This document shows positions 1 through 10,989 of a stretch of 64,000 nt of DNA, piece after piece. Each line of letters opens with the position of its first letter. Position 1 is the stretch's first letter. The notes beneath the pieces were generated by a model. It made no database searches and had not been told where the DNA came from. It saw nothing but the letters and a program-made list of their open reading frames with translations. The stretch lies in NCBI GenBank assembly GCA_037176705.1, contig JBAWUJ010000061.1, positions 496,001-560,000 of the forward strand, given 5' to 3'. This DNA comes from Molossus alvarezi (lineage: Eukaryota; Chordata; Mammalia; Chiroptera; Molossidae). The position numbers were made by a program, and so were the translations under genes.

Positions 1-2790
1 AAGATATCAGAGCAAAATCAATGGGATTCAGAGAAAGTAGTCCTGATAGTAAAGTTTATACCATACATGTCTACCTCAGGAAAATAGATTTTCTAATTGA
101 CTATCTTACATCAGAACTTAAAAAATTAGAAAGAAAAAAATCCAAACAAACAAACAGAAAAACAAAACCGAGTAAGTAGTAGAAAATACATAGTAAAGAT
201 CACAGCACAAATAGTCAACATACAAACTAAAAAAATTCAAAAGATGAACAAATGGACAAATTTCTAGAAATACATTATCTCCCAGAACTGAATGGGGAAG
301 AGATAGAAAACTTGAACAGACCAATCACAACTAAGAAATTTGAAGATATAACGAAGAATCACCCTGCAAACAAAAGCCCAGGCTCAGATTGCTTCATGGG
401 GGAGTTTTACTGAACATTCAAAAAACTAATATCCATCCTGCTCAAACTATTTCAAGAAATTTAAGAAGACGGAACGCTTCCAAACACACTCTATGTGGCC
501 AGCATAATCCTAATTCTCAAACTAAATAAAGACACTACAAACAAAAGTAAACTATAGGCCAATATTCTTGATTAACACAGATGTCAAAATTCTTAACAAA
601 ATATTAGCAAATAAAATCCAGCAATACATTGAACACATTCTACATCATGACCAAGTGGGTTACATTCCAGGCACTCAAGAAAGGTACAATATGGGCAAAT
701 CAATAAATGTGATGCATCACATAAACAAAATAAAAGATAAAAGCCATATGATCACATCAATATATGCTTAAAAAAAAAAAAAAGCATTCGACAAAATCCT
801 GCACACATTTCTGATAAAAACGTTCAGCAATGTGGGAATAGAGGGATTATATCGCCATATAATAAAAGTCACATACAAAAAACACAGCCAACACCATACT
901 CAATGGGCAAAAACAAAAGGCATTCCCCTTAAGAAAGAGAACAAGACAGGGATGCCCACTTTTGTCACTCTTAATTTAACATAGTACTGGAAGTCTTAGT
1001 TACACCAATTAGACATGAAAAAAAAATAAAAGGGATCAAAATTGAAAAGGAAGAAGTGAAAATGACATTATATATAGATGACATAATATGGTACATAGAA
1101 AACCCTAAAGACTCTATCAAAAATCTACTATACTTAATAAATAAAATTGGCAAAGTGGAAGGATACAAAATTAATGTGAAGAAATTGATGGTATTTTTAT
1201 ACACCAAAGATGAAATCACAGAAAGAGAAACTAAAAAATAAATTTCATTTACCATGACAGCACAAGAAATTAAAATACTTAGGAATAAGCTTCACTAAAG
1301 AAGTAAAGTACCTCTTCACAGATGACTACATGTCTTTGCAATTAGAAGTGGAGGAAGATATAAAAAATTGAAAGCATATACCTTGTTCATGGAATGGAAG
1401 AATTAACATCATTAAAATGTCGATACTACCCAAAGAAATCTATACATTCAATGCAATCCTCACCAAAATACCAACGACTTACTTCACAGAACTAGAACAA
1501 ACACTCCAAAAGTTTGTATAAAACTAAAAAAGACCCCTAGTAGCCACAGAAATCTTGAAAAAGAAGAACAAAGTAGGAGGAATCACATTACCAGATTTCA
1601 GGTTATACCACAAAGCCTTTGTAATACAAATAAGCCTGGTACTGGCACAGGAACAGGCAGATAGATTAATGAAACAGAATAGAGAACCCAGAAATTGACC
1701 CAAGACAATATGCTCAATTAACAATTCACAAAGTTGGCAAGAAAATACAGTGGAGTCAAGACAGTCTCTTCAATATATGGTTTCGGAAAAATTGGACTGC
1801 TACTTGCAAAATAATATGAAGCTAGACCACCTATTTACAGCATACATGAGAATAAACTTGAAATGGATAACGTACTTAAATGTACCTTGTGAATCCATAC
1901 AAACGCTAGAAGAAAGTGCAGGCAACAAATTTTAAGACATAGACAGAAGAATTTTTACTGATACAACACTTAAGGCAACAGACACATACACACCAAAAAA
2001 AATAAAAATAAAATCAACAAACTGGACTACATCAAACTGAAAAGCGTCTGCACAGCAAAAGAAACGACCATCAAAATGAAAACGGATCCTACTATCTGGA
2101 AGACCATAATCGCTAATGATACAGCAGATAAGGGTTAATTTCCTAAATATATGGAGTGCTTATAAAACTCAACAATAGGAAGACAAAGAACCCAATTAAG
2201 AAATGGGCAGAGGACCTAAATAGATACCTCTCCAAACAGGACATACAGATGGCCAAGAGGCATATGAAGAAATGCTCAACATCACTAATTATCAGAGAGA
2301 TGCAAATTACAACAACTATGTGGTACCACCTCACACCTCTCAGAATGGCCGCCATCAACAAATCATCAAACAAGTGTTGGTGTGGATGTGAAGAAAAGGG
2401 GAATCTAGTACACTGCTGGTTAGAATGCAGATCGATGCAGCCACTGTGGAAAATACTATAATGTTACCTCAAAAAGTACAAAATTGAATTTCTATTTTAT
2501 TTAGTGATCTCACTTCTAGGAATATACTCTGAAACACCAATACTAAAGAATATATGTACCCCTATTTCACAGCTGCACTAGTTACAATAGCTAAGATCTA
2601 GAAACAATCCAAGTGTCCATCAGTAGATGAGTGGATTAAAAATTCCTGGTGCATATACACAATGGAATACTATGCAGCTGTAAGAAAGAAAGATCTTTCA
2701 TCCTTTGTGATGGCATTGAAGGGCCGAGAGAACATTATGCTAAGCGAAACAAGCAAACAAAAGAAACACAAATACCACATGATCTCACTT
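1..2790 (+). pseudogene. ORF2: L1 ORF2 remnant (copy i)
   Basis: Decayed reverse-transcriptase ORF. Readable frames are 568-771 (RT palm N-terminal side, containing VGYIPGTQ and a SINVMHHIN segment), 1056-1241 (active-site block reading YIDD where active L1 has FADD, followed by YKINVKK) and 2156-2461 (C-terminal region with CWCGC and HCWLEC cysteines, the L1 CX3CX7HX4C motif). Frames change repeatedly and stops intervene, for example after an A-run at 770-783. A working ORF2 is about 1,275 residues; nothing here can encode it. Confidence 0.9.
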
Positions 2791-3088
2791 ATTTGTGGAA
2801 TATAATGAACTAAACAAACTGCTGAACAAAATTAACCCTGAAACATAGAAGTGGGGTACAGACTGACAAGCCTCTGAGGAGGGTGGCTTGCGGGGGGGAG
2901 GGATAAACCACAGAACTTACATGCATGTATGCATGACCAATGAACATGGACAACAAAGCTTAGGATGTGATGAGGTGAAGGGGAGGAGGGTGTCAATGGG
3001 GGAAAAAATGAGAAACATGAAAAATAAATTAATAAAATAATACGAAAGAAGGAAAGATACCAAAAAAAAAAAAAAGAAAGAAAGAAAA
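1..3088 (+). mobile_element. LINE-1 copy i, 5' side cut by window edge
   Basis: Plus-strand L1 entering from the left edge inside ORF2, just after the endonuclease region. It runs through reverse transcriptase, the C-terminal Cys/His region and a G-rich 3'UTR (about 2870-3030), and ends in an A-run with GAAA units (3061-3088). It carries the junction (about 237-250) in which the roughly 210 bp before the RT domain is missing, which marks it as a member of the deleted L1 lineage also seen at 11.5, 19.3, 33.1, 38.9 and 44.7 kb. It abuts an older L1 on its right side, suggesting insertion into that element. Confidence 0.9.
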
Positions 3089-3089
3089 G

Positions 3090-5060
3090 TATGTGCCAAT
3101 GTCCCTCATGACATGGATACAAAATCCTCAACAAAATATCAGCAACCTAGTTTCAGCAATACATGAAATCACTTATACCCTGTGATTGACTGAGATTTAT
3201 TCTGGGAATGCGAAGTTGATAAAATATTGAAAAATCAATAAACTTGATAATGAATATAAGCAAGATAACAAATAAAAATTACATGATCATCTTTAAAAAT
3301 GCAGAAAAATATCTCACAACATCTAGCACCCACTGGTAAAATCAACTCTCAGAAAAGTGGAAATACAGGGGACATACCTCAAAATAGTAAAGACATGTAT
3401 GACATACCCGTAGCCAACATTATACTCAATGGGAAAAAACTGGTGTTTACCTGAAGATCAGGAACAAGACAGAGATGACCACTTTTACTACTACTGTTCA
3501 ACATAGCACTGAAACTGGTACCCACATAAATTAGACAAAAAGAATCAATAACAAGCATTCATATTAGAAAGAAAGAAGTAAAACTGTCATTATTTGCAGA
3601 TAACATAATACAGTATATAGAGAACCCAAAGGATTCCACCAAATATTTACTAGAACTGATAAAGAAATTTACTGCAATAGCAGGATACAAAATAAATACC
3701 CAGTAACCAGTTCCGTTGTTAAACACCAGTCACAAACAATCAGAAGGGAAGCTAAGAAAACAGTCTCATTTCACAATTACATTAACAAAATAAAATACCT
3801 AGCCCTGGCCAATTTGGCTCAGCGGTTAGAGCATTGGCCTGGGATCCCGAGAGCCCGGGTTCAGTTCCTGCTAAGGGCACATACCTCAGTTGCAGTTTGT
3901 TCCTGGACCTGGTTGGTCATGTGGGTGGCAGCCACTCGATGTGTCCCCTTCACGTCGATGTTTCTTTCACTCTCTGTTCCTTTCTCTCCCTTTCAATCAA
4001 CGTGAACAAAAAAATGGAAAAATGTCCTCGAGTGAGGATAAAAAATAAAATAAAGTAACTAAAAAAAGAATGAACAAGGGTGTAAAAGACCTGTACTCAG
4101 AAACTATAAGACACTTCAAAAAGAAACCGAATACAAATAAGCAAAAGCATATACTAAGATTATGAATAAGAAGAATTTTTACTAACATTTTGTTTAGAGC
4201 TAGAAAAGCATAGAACGAAATAATAATAAATGGCAATACAACAAACTAAACAGCTTCTGAATAGCAAAGAAAACCAGCATCAAAAAGAAAAGAGAACCCA
4301 CACTCAAGGAGAACGTATTTGCCAAGGATACATCAGATAAGGGGTTAATATCAAGATATATAGAGTACTGATAAAACCCATCAAAAACAAAGACAAACAA
4401 TCCAATTAAAAATGGGGAGAGGATATGAATAGACAATTCTCCAAACATACCATACAAATGGCCAAGAGACATACAAAAAAATATTGCTCAATATCACTAG
4501 TCATCAGAGAGATGCAAATTAAAAAAACTATGAAACATTACCGCATATGTGACAGAATGCCTGCCATCAACAAATCTTCAAGCAAGTGCTGGTGACGATG
4601 TGGAGAAAAGTAAACTGCTGGTGGGGATTCAGACTGCTGCAGCCACTTTGGAAAAGAGTATGGGATTTCCTCAAAATATTCAAAATGGAATTCCATCTGA
4701 CCCAGACATCCCACTTCTAGGAATGTATCCAAAGGAGTCTGAAACATCAAACCGAAAAGATATGTGTGCCCGTGTGTTCATAGCAGCACTATTTACAATA
4801 GCTAAGATCTGGAAACAGCCCAAGTGTCCATCAATAGATGAGTGGATAAAAAATGTAGTTAAACCAAAGAACTATATGCCCATGTGTCCAATCAATGGAC
4901 ACAGACAATAGTTTGGGGAAAGCAGGAGTGGGTTGGGAGAGGAAAGGAGGGAGTCAATGGGGCAAAAATGGGTGACATCCACAGTACTTCCTACAATAAA
5001 GATAAAATATAGACTTAGAGTTGGAGAGATAAGATAAAATGATGATACTTCAGAGAAAAA
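3090..5060 (+). mobile_element. Older, diverged LINE-1, split by a VES SINE
   Basis: ORF2-derived sequence more diverged than its neighbours: RT region 3090-3802, then a VES insertion, then 4041-4890 with the C-terminal ORF2 region (readable frame 4549-4911 includes LLGMYPKESE and TIAKIWKQPK), then a shortened G-rich 3'UTR to about 5060. The block ILNKIL is recognisable near 3120 and a degraded active-site region at 3590-3620. Internal ORF2 sequence between about 4190 and 4200 is missing. The copy is surely older than the L1s on either side. Confidence 0.85.
3803..4040 (+). mobile_element. VES SINE (bat tRNA-derived SINE)
   Basis: The start has the tRNA-like head with an A-box region (TGGCTCAGCGGTTAGAG) and B-box region (GGGTTCAGTTCC), a middle matching the VES body (GTCATGTGGGTGGCAGCCACTCG), a CTCTCT-rich stretch and the terminal GAGTGAGGAT before an A-rich tail. 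It sits in an older L1; flanking target duplication is blurred by A/T-rich sequence. The SINE's Pol III promoter boxes are present but degenerate. Confidence 0.92.
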
Positions 5061-5061
5061 A

Positions 5062-6290
5062 AAATGGCGGCAGAGTGAATGGAAGCTACACAGACCATCT
5101 CCCACAACCAAACTGGAACTACAATGAAAATAAAGACAAATCATCAGAAAAGGGCAACCGAAAGGCAGCTTGGAGGGCCACATAACCAGGGACACTGACT
5201 CAATCCTGGTAGGCTTGCGAGGACGCAAGAGGGGGGTGGGAGGCCATGGTCCACAGCAACCTGGGCTGGGACCTACAGAGGCCTCGGCTTGGACCTGCTG
5301 CGGCCTTGGGTGGGACCAGCAGCCTAGGCAGGGACATGCGGCCCTGGCTGGGACATGCTGTGGCCTCGGCTGGGACCTGTGGCCCTGGCTGGGAGCTGCT
5401 GAGGCCCTGGCTGGGACGTGCTGCGGCCTCGGCTGGGACCAGCAGCCCAGGATGGGACCTGCTGCAGCCTCAGCTAAGACCTGCAGTGGTCTCGGTTGAA
5501 ACCTGTGTCCTCAGCTTGGACCAGCAGCCTCAGGTGGAAGCTGCGACCTCGCCTGGGACCTGTGGCCTAGGCTGGGACCTGCGGCTGCCTCGGTTGGGAC
5601 CTGTGGTTGCCTGAGCTGGAACCTGCAGCCTCAGCTGGGTTTTGCGACCTCCGCTGGGTGCTACACCCTTGGCTAGAAGCTGCTGCAGCCTCTCCCACCA
5701 TTAGCTGGGAGCAGAGCCCTCGGGTTAAAGTCCCAAGAAAATCCAAGTCGCAAAGCCTGGACAGAGGCTAAATTGGCAGCAGCCACCCACCTTGGTATCC
5801 GGCAGAGGGAGGGCAGAGTGGCCTGGAACTGTGTGGGTACACCCGGAATTTGGAGGGTGTTCAGAACTTTTGCTGAGTGCAGCCATGCAGGACTCTGGTC
5901 ATCTTACTCCTTCCCAGGGTCAAGAGGAGAGGAGGCAGCCTCTCCCTTGGAGATTCAACCCCTCCAGGTAACCATTGAAATGCTAATTGAGGCCCATTAT
6001 CAACCAACATCTACCTCACCATCAAGAAATCACATGAGGGAGTTTTTCATTCAACTCAGAAACCAAGGTTCTTAAGGTGAGCACTACATATAGCCTCCAG
6101 GGAAAAAGCTAAAGGATAACTACCATTCCCTGGGCTAGCAACTCTACCTAGGAATGTTAAGACTAGACAGTGGTGTTTAAAGTGGGTCCACCTTCCTCTT
6201 CCAAATCCATGAGAGGGAGCCACAAACAGCAGAACACCAACACCCACAGTGAAAATTTGGCAGACTCCAAAGCCCACTGTGATAGCCAAA
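5062..6290 (+). promoter_or_regulatory. L1 5'UTR (copy A3) with internal GC-rich VNTR
   Basis: L1 5'UTRs hold the internal Pol II promoter. This one opens with a conserved CACAACCAAACTGGAACTAC block, goes into a tandem GC-rich section (5256-5690), and then a conserved 3' section ending at the ORF1 start. The right-arm paralogue (26456-27279) has the same order but lacks the long tandem section. Promoter activity cannot be judged from sequence alone. Confidence 0.75.
5256..5690 (+). repeat. GC-rich minisatellite, ~22-27 bp units, in L1 5'UTR
   Basis: Roughly eighteen degenerate copies of a unit close to GCTGGGACCTGCTGCGGCCT. Translation gives long Gly/Ala/Trp/Leu-rich spurious frames in two phases. 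The paralogous 5'UTR near 26640-26700 has only two or three such units, so the tract expanded on the left arm or contracted on the right. Confidence 0.9.
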
Positions 6291-7140
6291 ATGGTGAAAC
6301 ACAGAAACAAAAGCCAAATGAACGAACACGAGAACTCAACTAAAGATGAGATAAACAAGGTGTATTTAAGCAAGTTAACAGAAGTAGAACTCAGAGCCAT
6401 GACCTTGAGGAAGCCCAACAGCATGTGTAAAGACATGAGCACCATGAGTTAAGACATAGAAATGTTGAAAATCAACCAGTTGGAAATTAAAAATCACCAA
6501 GCAGAAATAAAGAATGACATATCAGAAATAAAAAAAACACATTGGAAAGTCTAAATAGCAGAGTAGAGGAAGCTGAGGACCAAATCAGAGAATTAGAAGA
6601 TAGGGTAGAAAAATTCAACCAATCATAAAACCAAAGGAATAAACAATAAAACAAACAAACAAACAAACAAACAAACAGGAAAACAGCTTAAGAGGATTGT
6701 GGGACAACTGGAAATGTAATAACATTTGCATCATAGGAGTCCCCGAAGAAGAATAAAATGAGCAAGGGTTAAAGAATATAGTATAAGAAATGGTGACAGA
6801 AAACTTCCCTAATTTGTGAAGAAAAAAAGGCATTCAAGTTCAAGAAGACAGAGAGTCTCAAGTAAGAAGAACCCAAACAGTCACACACCAAGATACATAG
6901 TAATCAAACCGCCAAAAACGAAAAACAGAGAGAATCCTAAAAGCAGCAAGAGAGAAGCAACAGCTTACCTACAAAGGAAACCCCATAAGACTCTCAGCTG
7001 ACTTCTCAACAGAAACACTACAGGCCAGAAGGGAATGGCGTGATATAATCCAGGTCATGAGAAACAAGGATTTGAATCCAACATTACTCTACCCAGTAAG
7101 GCTATCATTCAAAATAAAGTGAAATAAAGAGCTTCTCAGG
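6291..7140 (+). pseudogene. ORF1: L1 ORF1 remnant (copy A3)
   Basis: ORF1 encodes the L1 RNA-binding chaperone. The start reads MVKHRNKSQMNEHENS, matching other ORF1 starts here (27280, 47963, 50861). The coiled-coil region follows with a stop at 6450 and a frame change at an A-run near 6530. The C-terminal RNA-binding region is readable at 6816-7001 (PRYIVIKPP, then YLQRKP), with further stops. Not translatable as one protein. Confidence 0.85.
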
Positions 7141-7215
7141 AAAAAAAAAAAAAAAAAAGGCTTAGCGAATAAATTCGCACCAACCCAGCACTGCAAGAAA
7201 TGTTAAAAGGACTGC

Positions 7216-10200
7216 TGTGAAAGGATGGAAAAAATATCTTCCAAGCAAACGGAAAGCAAAAAAAAAAAAAAAAAAGCTGGGGTAGCAATCCTCATATCTG
7301 ATCAAATAGATTTCAAAATGAAGGCCATAACTAGAGACAAAGAAGGCTACTACATAATTTTAAAAGCATCTATTCTACCGGAAGATATAACCTTGATAAA
7401 TATACGTACCCAATATAGGAGCACCAAAATATATTAAAAATCTTTGGGAGGACTTCAAAGGAGAAATTGATAGCAATACAATCATAGCAGGGTTCTTCAA
7501 TACACCGCTGACATCACTGGACAGATCCTCTAGACAAAAAATTAACAAGATAACAGAGACTGTAAATGAAGCACTACGCCAAATGGATTTAATAGATATA
7601 TACAGAGAATTAAACCCAAATCCTACAGAATTCACATTCTTCTCAAGTACACACAGAAGATTGTAAAAGATAGACCACATGATAGGACATAAACTAAGTC
7701 TCCACAAGTTCAAAAAGCCTAAAATTATATCAAGTATCTTCTCAGATCACACTGGCGTGAAACTAGAAGTCAATTTCAACAAGAACATGCAAAGACATTT
7801 GAACACATGGAAACTAAATAGCATGTTATTAAACAATGAATGGGTTACTGAGGAGATCAAGGAAGAAATTAAAAACTTCCTGGAAACCAATGGAAATGAA
7901 GACACAGCAACACAAAATCTATGGGATGCAGCAAAAGCAATTCTGAGAGGGAAGTTCATAGCCCTACAGGCCTATATCAAAAAACAAGAAAAATCTCTAA
8001 TAGACTATCTAATCTCACAACTTAAAGAACTAGAGAACAAACAAACAAACAAAAAACTCAGAGCAAGTAGAAGGTAGAAAATAGTAAATATCAGAGCAGA
8101 AATAAATGACATAGAGTCCCAAAAAAAAACAACAAACAAACAATTTAAGAGATCAATGAAACAAAGAGCTGGTTTTTTGAAAAGGTAAACAAGATTAATG
8201 GTCCCATAGCTAGACTCACCAAGAAACAAAGAGAGACAACCCAAATACACAAAATCAGAAATGAAAGAAGAGAAGTAACAACTGACACCACAGAAATACA
8301 AAAGACGTTAACGACTACGATGAACAGTGATATGGCAAAAATTGGACAATCTAAGTGAAATGGATAAATTTTTAGAAACGCATAGTTTCCCAAAACTGGG
8401 CCAGGAAGAGATAGAAAACTTGAACAGACCAATAACAATCGAAAAAATTGAGGATGTAATCAAGAATCTCCAAGCAAACAAAAGCCCGGGCCTGGAAGGC
8501 TTCATGGGGTAGTTTCACTAAACATTCAAAAAAGAACTAAAACCCATTCTCCTCAAACTATTTCAAAAAATTCAAGAAGAAGGAAGACTTCCAAACTCGT
8601 TTTGTGATACCAGCATAATCCTAATTCCAAATCCAGAAAAAGGCACTACAAAGAAAGAAAACTGCAGGCCAATATTTCTGATGAACATAGACGCCACAAT
8701 CCTGAACAAAATACTAGCAAATTAAATCCAGCAATACACCAAAAAACGTATCCACTATGACCAAGTAGGAATCATCTCAGGGATGCAAGGCTGGTACAAT
8801 ATTCACAAATTAATAAATGTGATACACCACATAAATACAATAAAGAATAAAAACCACACGATCATATCAATAGATGTCAAAAAAGCCTTTGACAAAATCC
8901 AGCATCCATTTCTGATAAAAACACTCAGCAATAATAGAGGAATCGTATCTAAACATAATAAAAGCCATATATGAAAGACCTACAGCCAACATCATACTCA
9001 ATGGGCAATAACTAAAAGCATTTTTCTTAAGAACAATAACAAGGCAAGAATGCCCACTTTCACCACTCTCATTTAACATAGGATTGGAATTATTAGCCAC
9101 AGCAATCTGACAGGAAGAAAAAATTAAAGGGATCCAAATTAAAAAGAGGAAAGTGAAACTGTCATTATTTGCAGATGACATTATACTATACGTAGAAAAC
9201 CCCAAAGACTCCATCAAAAATTTACTAGACTTAATAAATAAATTTGGAAAACTAGGAGAATACAAAATTAACATCAAGAAATCAATGGCATTCTTATACA
9301 CCAAGTATGAACTCACACAAAGAGAAAGTACGAAAATAATCCCATTTACTACTGCGGCCAAACTATTAATATACTTTGGAATAAACTTAAGCAAAGAAAT
9401 AAAGGACCTATTCACAGAAATCTAAAGCTCATTAAAAAAATAAAGGAAGACAAAAAAATGTGGAAGCACATACCCTGTTCATGGACTAGAAGAATTAACA
9501 TAATTAAAATGTCCATACTACCAAAAGCAATTTATAGATTCAATGCAATCTCCATTAAAATTCCAATGGCATACTTCACAGAATTAGAACAAGTACTTCA
9601 AAAGTTCATATGGAATAAAAAAAAAGACCTCGAATAGCCACAGCAATCTTGAAAAAGAAGAACAAAGTTGGAGGGATCACATTACTAGATTTCAGGTAAT
9701 ACTATAAAGCCACTGTAATCAAAACACCCTGGTACTGGCACAAGAACAGGCATATAGACCAGTGGAAAAGAACAGAGAACCCAGAAATAGACCCAAGGCA
9801 ATATGCTCAATAAATATTTGACAAAGTTGGCAAGAGCATACAGTGGAGTAACGGCAGCCTTTTTAATAAATGGTGTTGGGAAAATTGGACAGATACATGC
9901 AGAAAAATGAAAATAGACCATCAACTTACACCCTACACAAGAATAAAATCAAAATGGATAAAAGACTTAAATATTACTCATGAATCTATAAAAATCCTAA
10001 AAGAAACTCTAGGCAATAAATTTCAGACATCATACACAGCAGAATTTTCACTGATACATCAGTTAAGGCAATAGAAACAAAGGAGAAAATGAACACATGG
10101 GACTACATCAAACTCAAAAGCTTCTGCAGAGCAAAAGATACAATCATCAAAACAAAAAGGCTACCCACTGTTTGGGAAAGCATCATTGACAATAATATAT

Positions 10201-10388
10201 CAGATAAAAAGTTAATTTCCAATATATATGGAGTGCTCAAACAACTCCACCAATGGAAGACAAAGAACACAATTAAAAACTGGGCAGAGGAACTAAATTG
10301 ACACCTTTGTAAACATGACATACAAATGGCTAACAGACATATGAAGAAATGCTCAACATCATTAATAATCAGAGACATGCACATTAAA
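7216..10388 (+). pseudogene. ORF2: L1 ORF2 remnant (copy A3)
   Basis: The first ~55 codons are missing because of the 7220 deletion, so the endonuclease starts at GVAILISDQIDF. Readable pieces: endonuclease 7225-7437 and 7679-8077 (with a SDHTGVKLE segment corresponding to the catalytic SDH region), RT front 8327-8512 and 8783-8974, active site 9153-9425 (LSLFADDIILY, catalytic aspartates retained), C-terminal side 10089-10301 ([10 protein letters not shown]). The frame is broken many times; the end is lost to the copy ii junction. Confidence 0.88.
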
Positions 10389-10390
10389 AC

Positions 10391-10945
10391 AAACAATTAA
10401 AGAACAGAAAGACAGCCTAAAAGAACTGTGGGACAACATGAAACACAATAACACACACATCATAGAAGTTCCAGGAAAAGAAGAAAATGAGCAAAGGATA
10501 GAGAAAATATTTGAAGAAATAGTGTCAGAAAACGCTCATATCTTGGTGAAGGAAAATGGCATATACCTTCAAGAAGCACAAAGATCTTCAACTTTGAAGA
10601 ATACAAAGAGTCCCATATCAAGACACATAATAATTAAAAGGCAAATATTAAAGAGTCATAGAATTTGAAACACGGCAAGAGATAAGCAACAGATTACCCC
10701 CAAAAAAAATAAAAATAAAAAAAATAAAACACATAAGCTTAGCAACAAAAATACTACTGCACAGAGGAGAAAGTTATGAAGTGATCAAGGTAATGAAAAA
10801 CAATGATCTGAATCCAAGACTACTCTATCCACCAAGACTATCATTGAAAATAGAAGTTGAAATAAAAGAAGAGCTTCCCAGACAAAAAGGCTAATAGAAT
10901 ATGTTAGCAACTATCTGCTATCTAAGAAATGTTAAAAGGGGTGCT
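10391..10945 (+). pseudogene. ORF1: L1 ORF1 fragment (copy ii)
   Basis: C-terminal two thirds of ORF1. The frame 10438-10668 starts MKHNNTHIIEVPGKEENEQ and includes ENAHILVKENGIYLQEAQ, the segment joining coiled coil and RNA-binding domain. Stops follow at about 10668, and A-rich insertions near 10690-10730 disrupt the remainder. Confidence 0.82.
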
Positions 10946-10989
10946 GTAATAAGCCAAAGAAATATGAAGAGAAATAAAACCATAATAAA

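Larger units (their letters stand above)
5062..10390 (+). mobile_element. LINE-1 copy A3, full-length type, 3' end interrupted
   Basis: Starts with a GGCGGCAGAGTG 5' end typical of an L1 5'UTR, then ORF1 (ATG at 6291) and ORF2 until about 10388, where another L1 (copy ii, entering mid-ORF1) takes over. Its own 3' end is not seen. It pairs with the L1 at 26456-31699: same 5'UTR type, same ORF2 details and the same junction sequence with the ORF1 of the next L1. I infer the two are paralogues in a segmental duplication. About 230 bp spanning the ORF1/ORF2 boundary is deleted at 7220, while the right-hand copy retains it. Confidence 0.88.

Noticed and set aside
5170..5614. Two overlapping plus-strand frames (109 and 122 residues) rich in Gly, Ala, Trp, Leu
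   Set aside because: Both are translations of the GC-rich VNTR in the L1 5'UTR, open in two phases because of the repeat.
8867..9415. 182-residue minus-strand frame
   Set aside because: Antisense shadow of the L1 RT domain; A-rich L1 sense strands leave long antisense frames. The same holds for most minus-strand frames between 1 and 53 kb.
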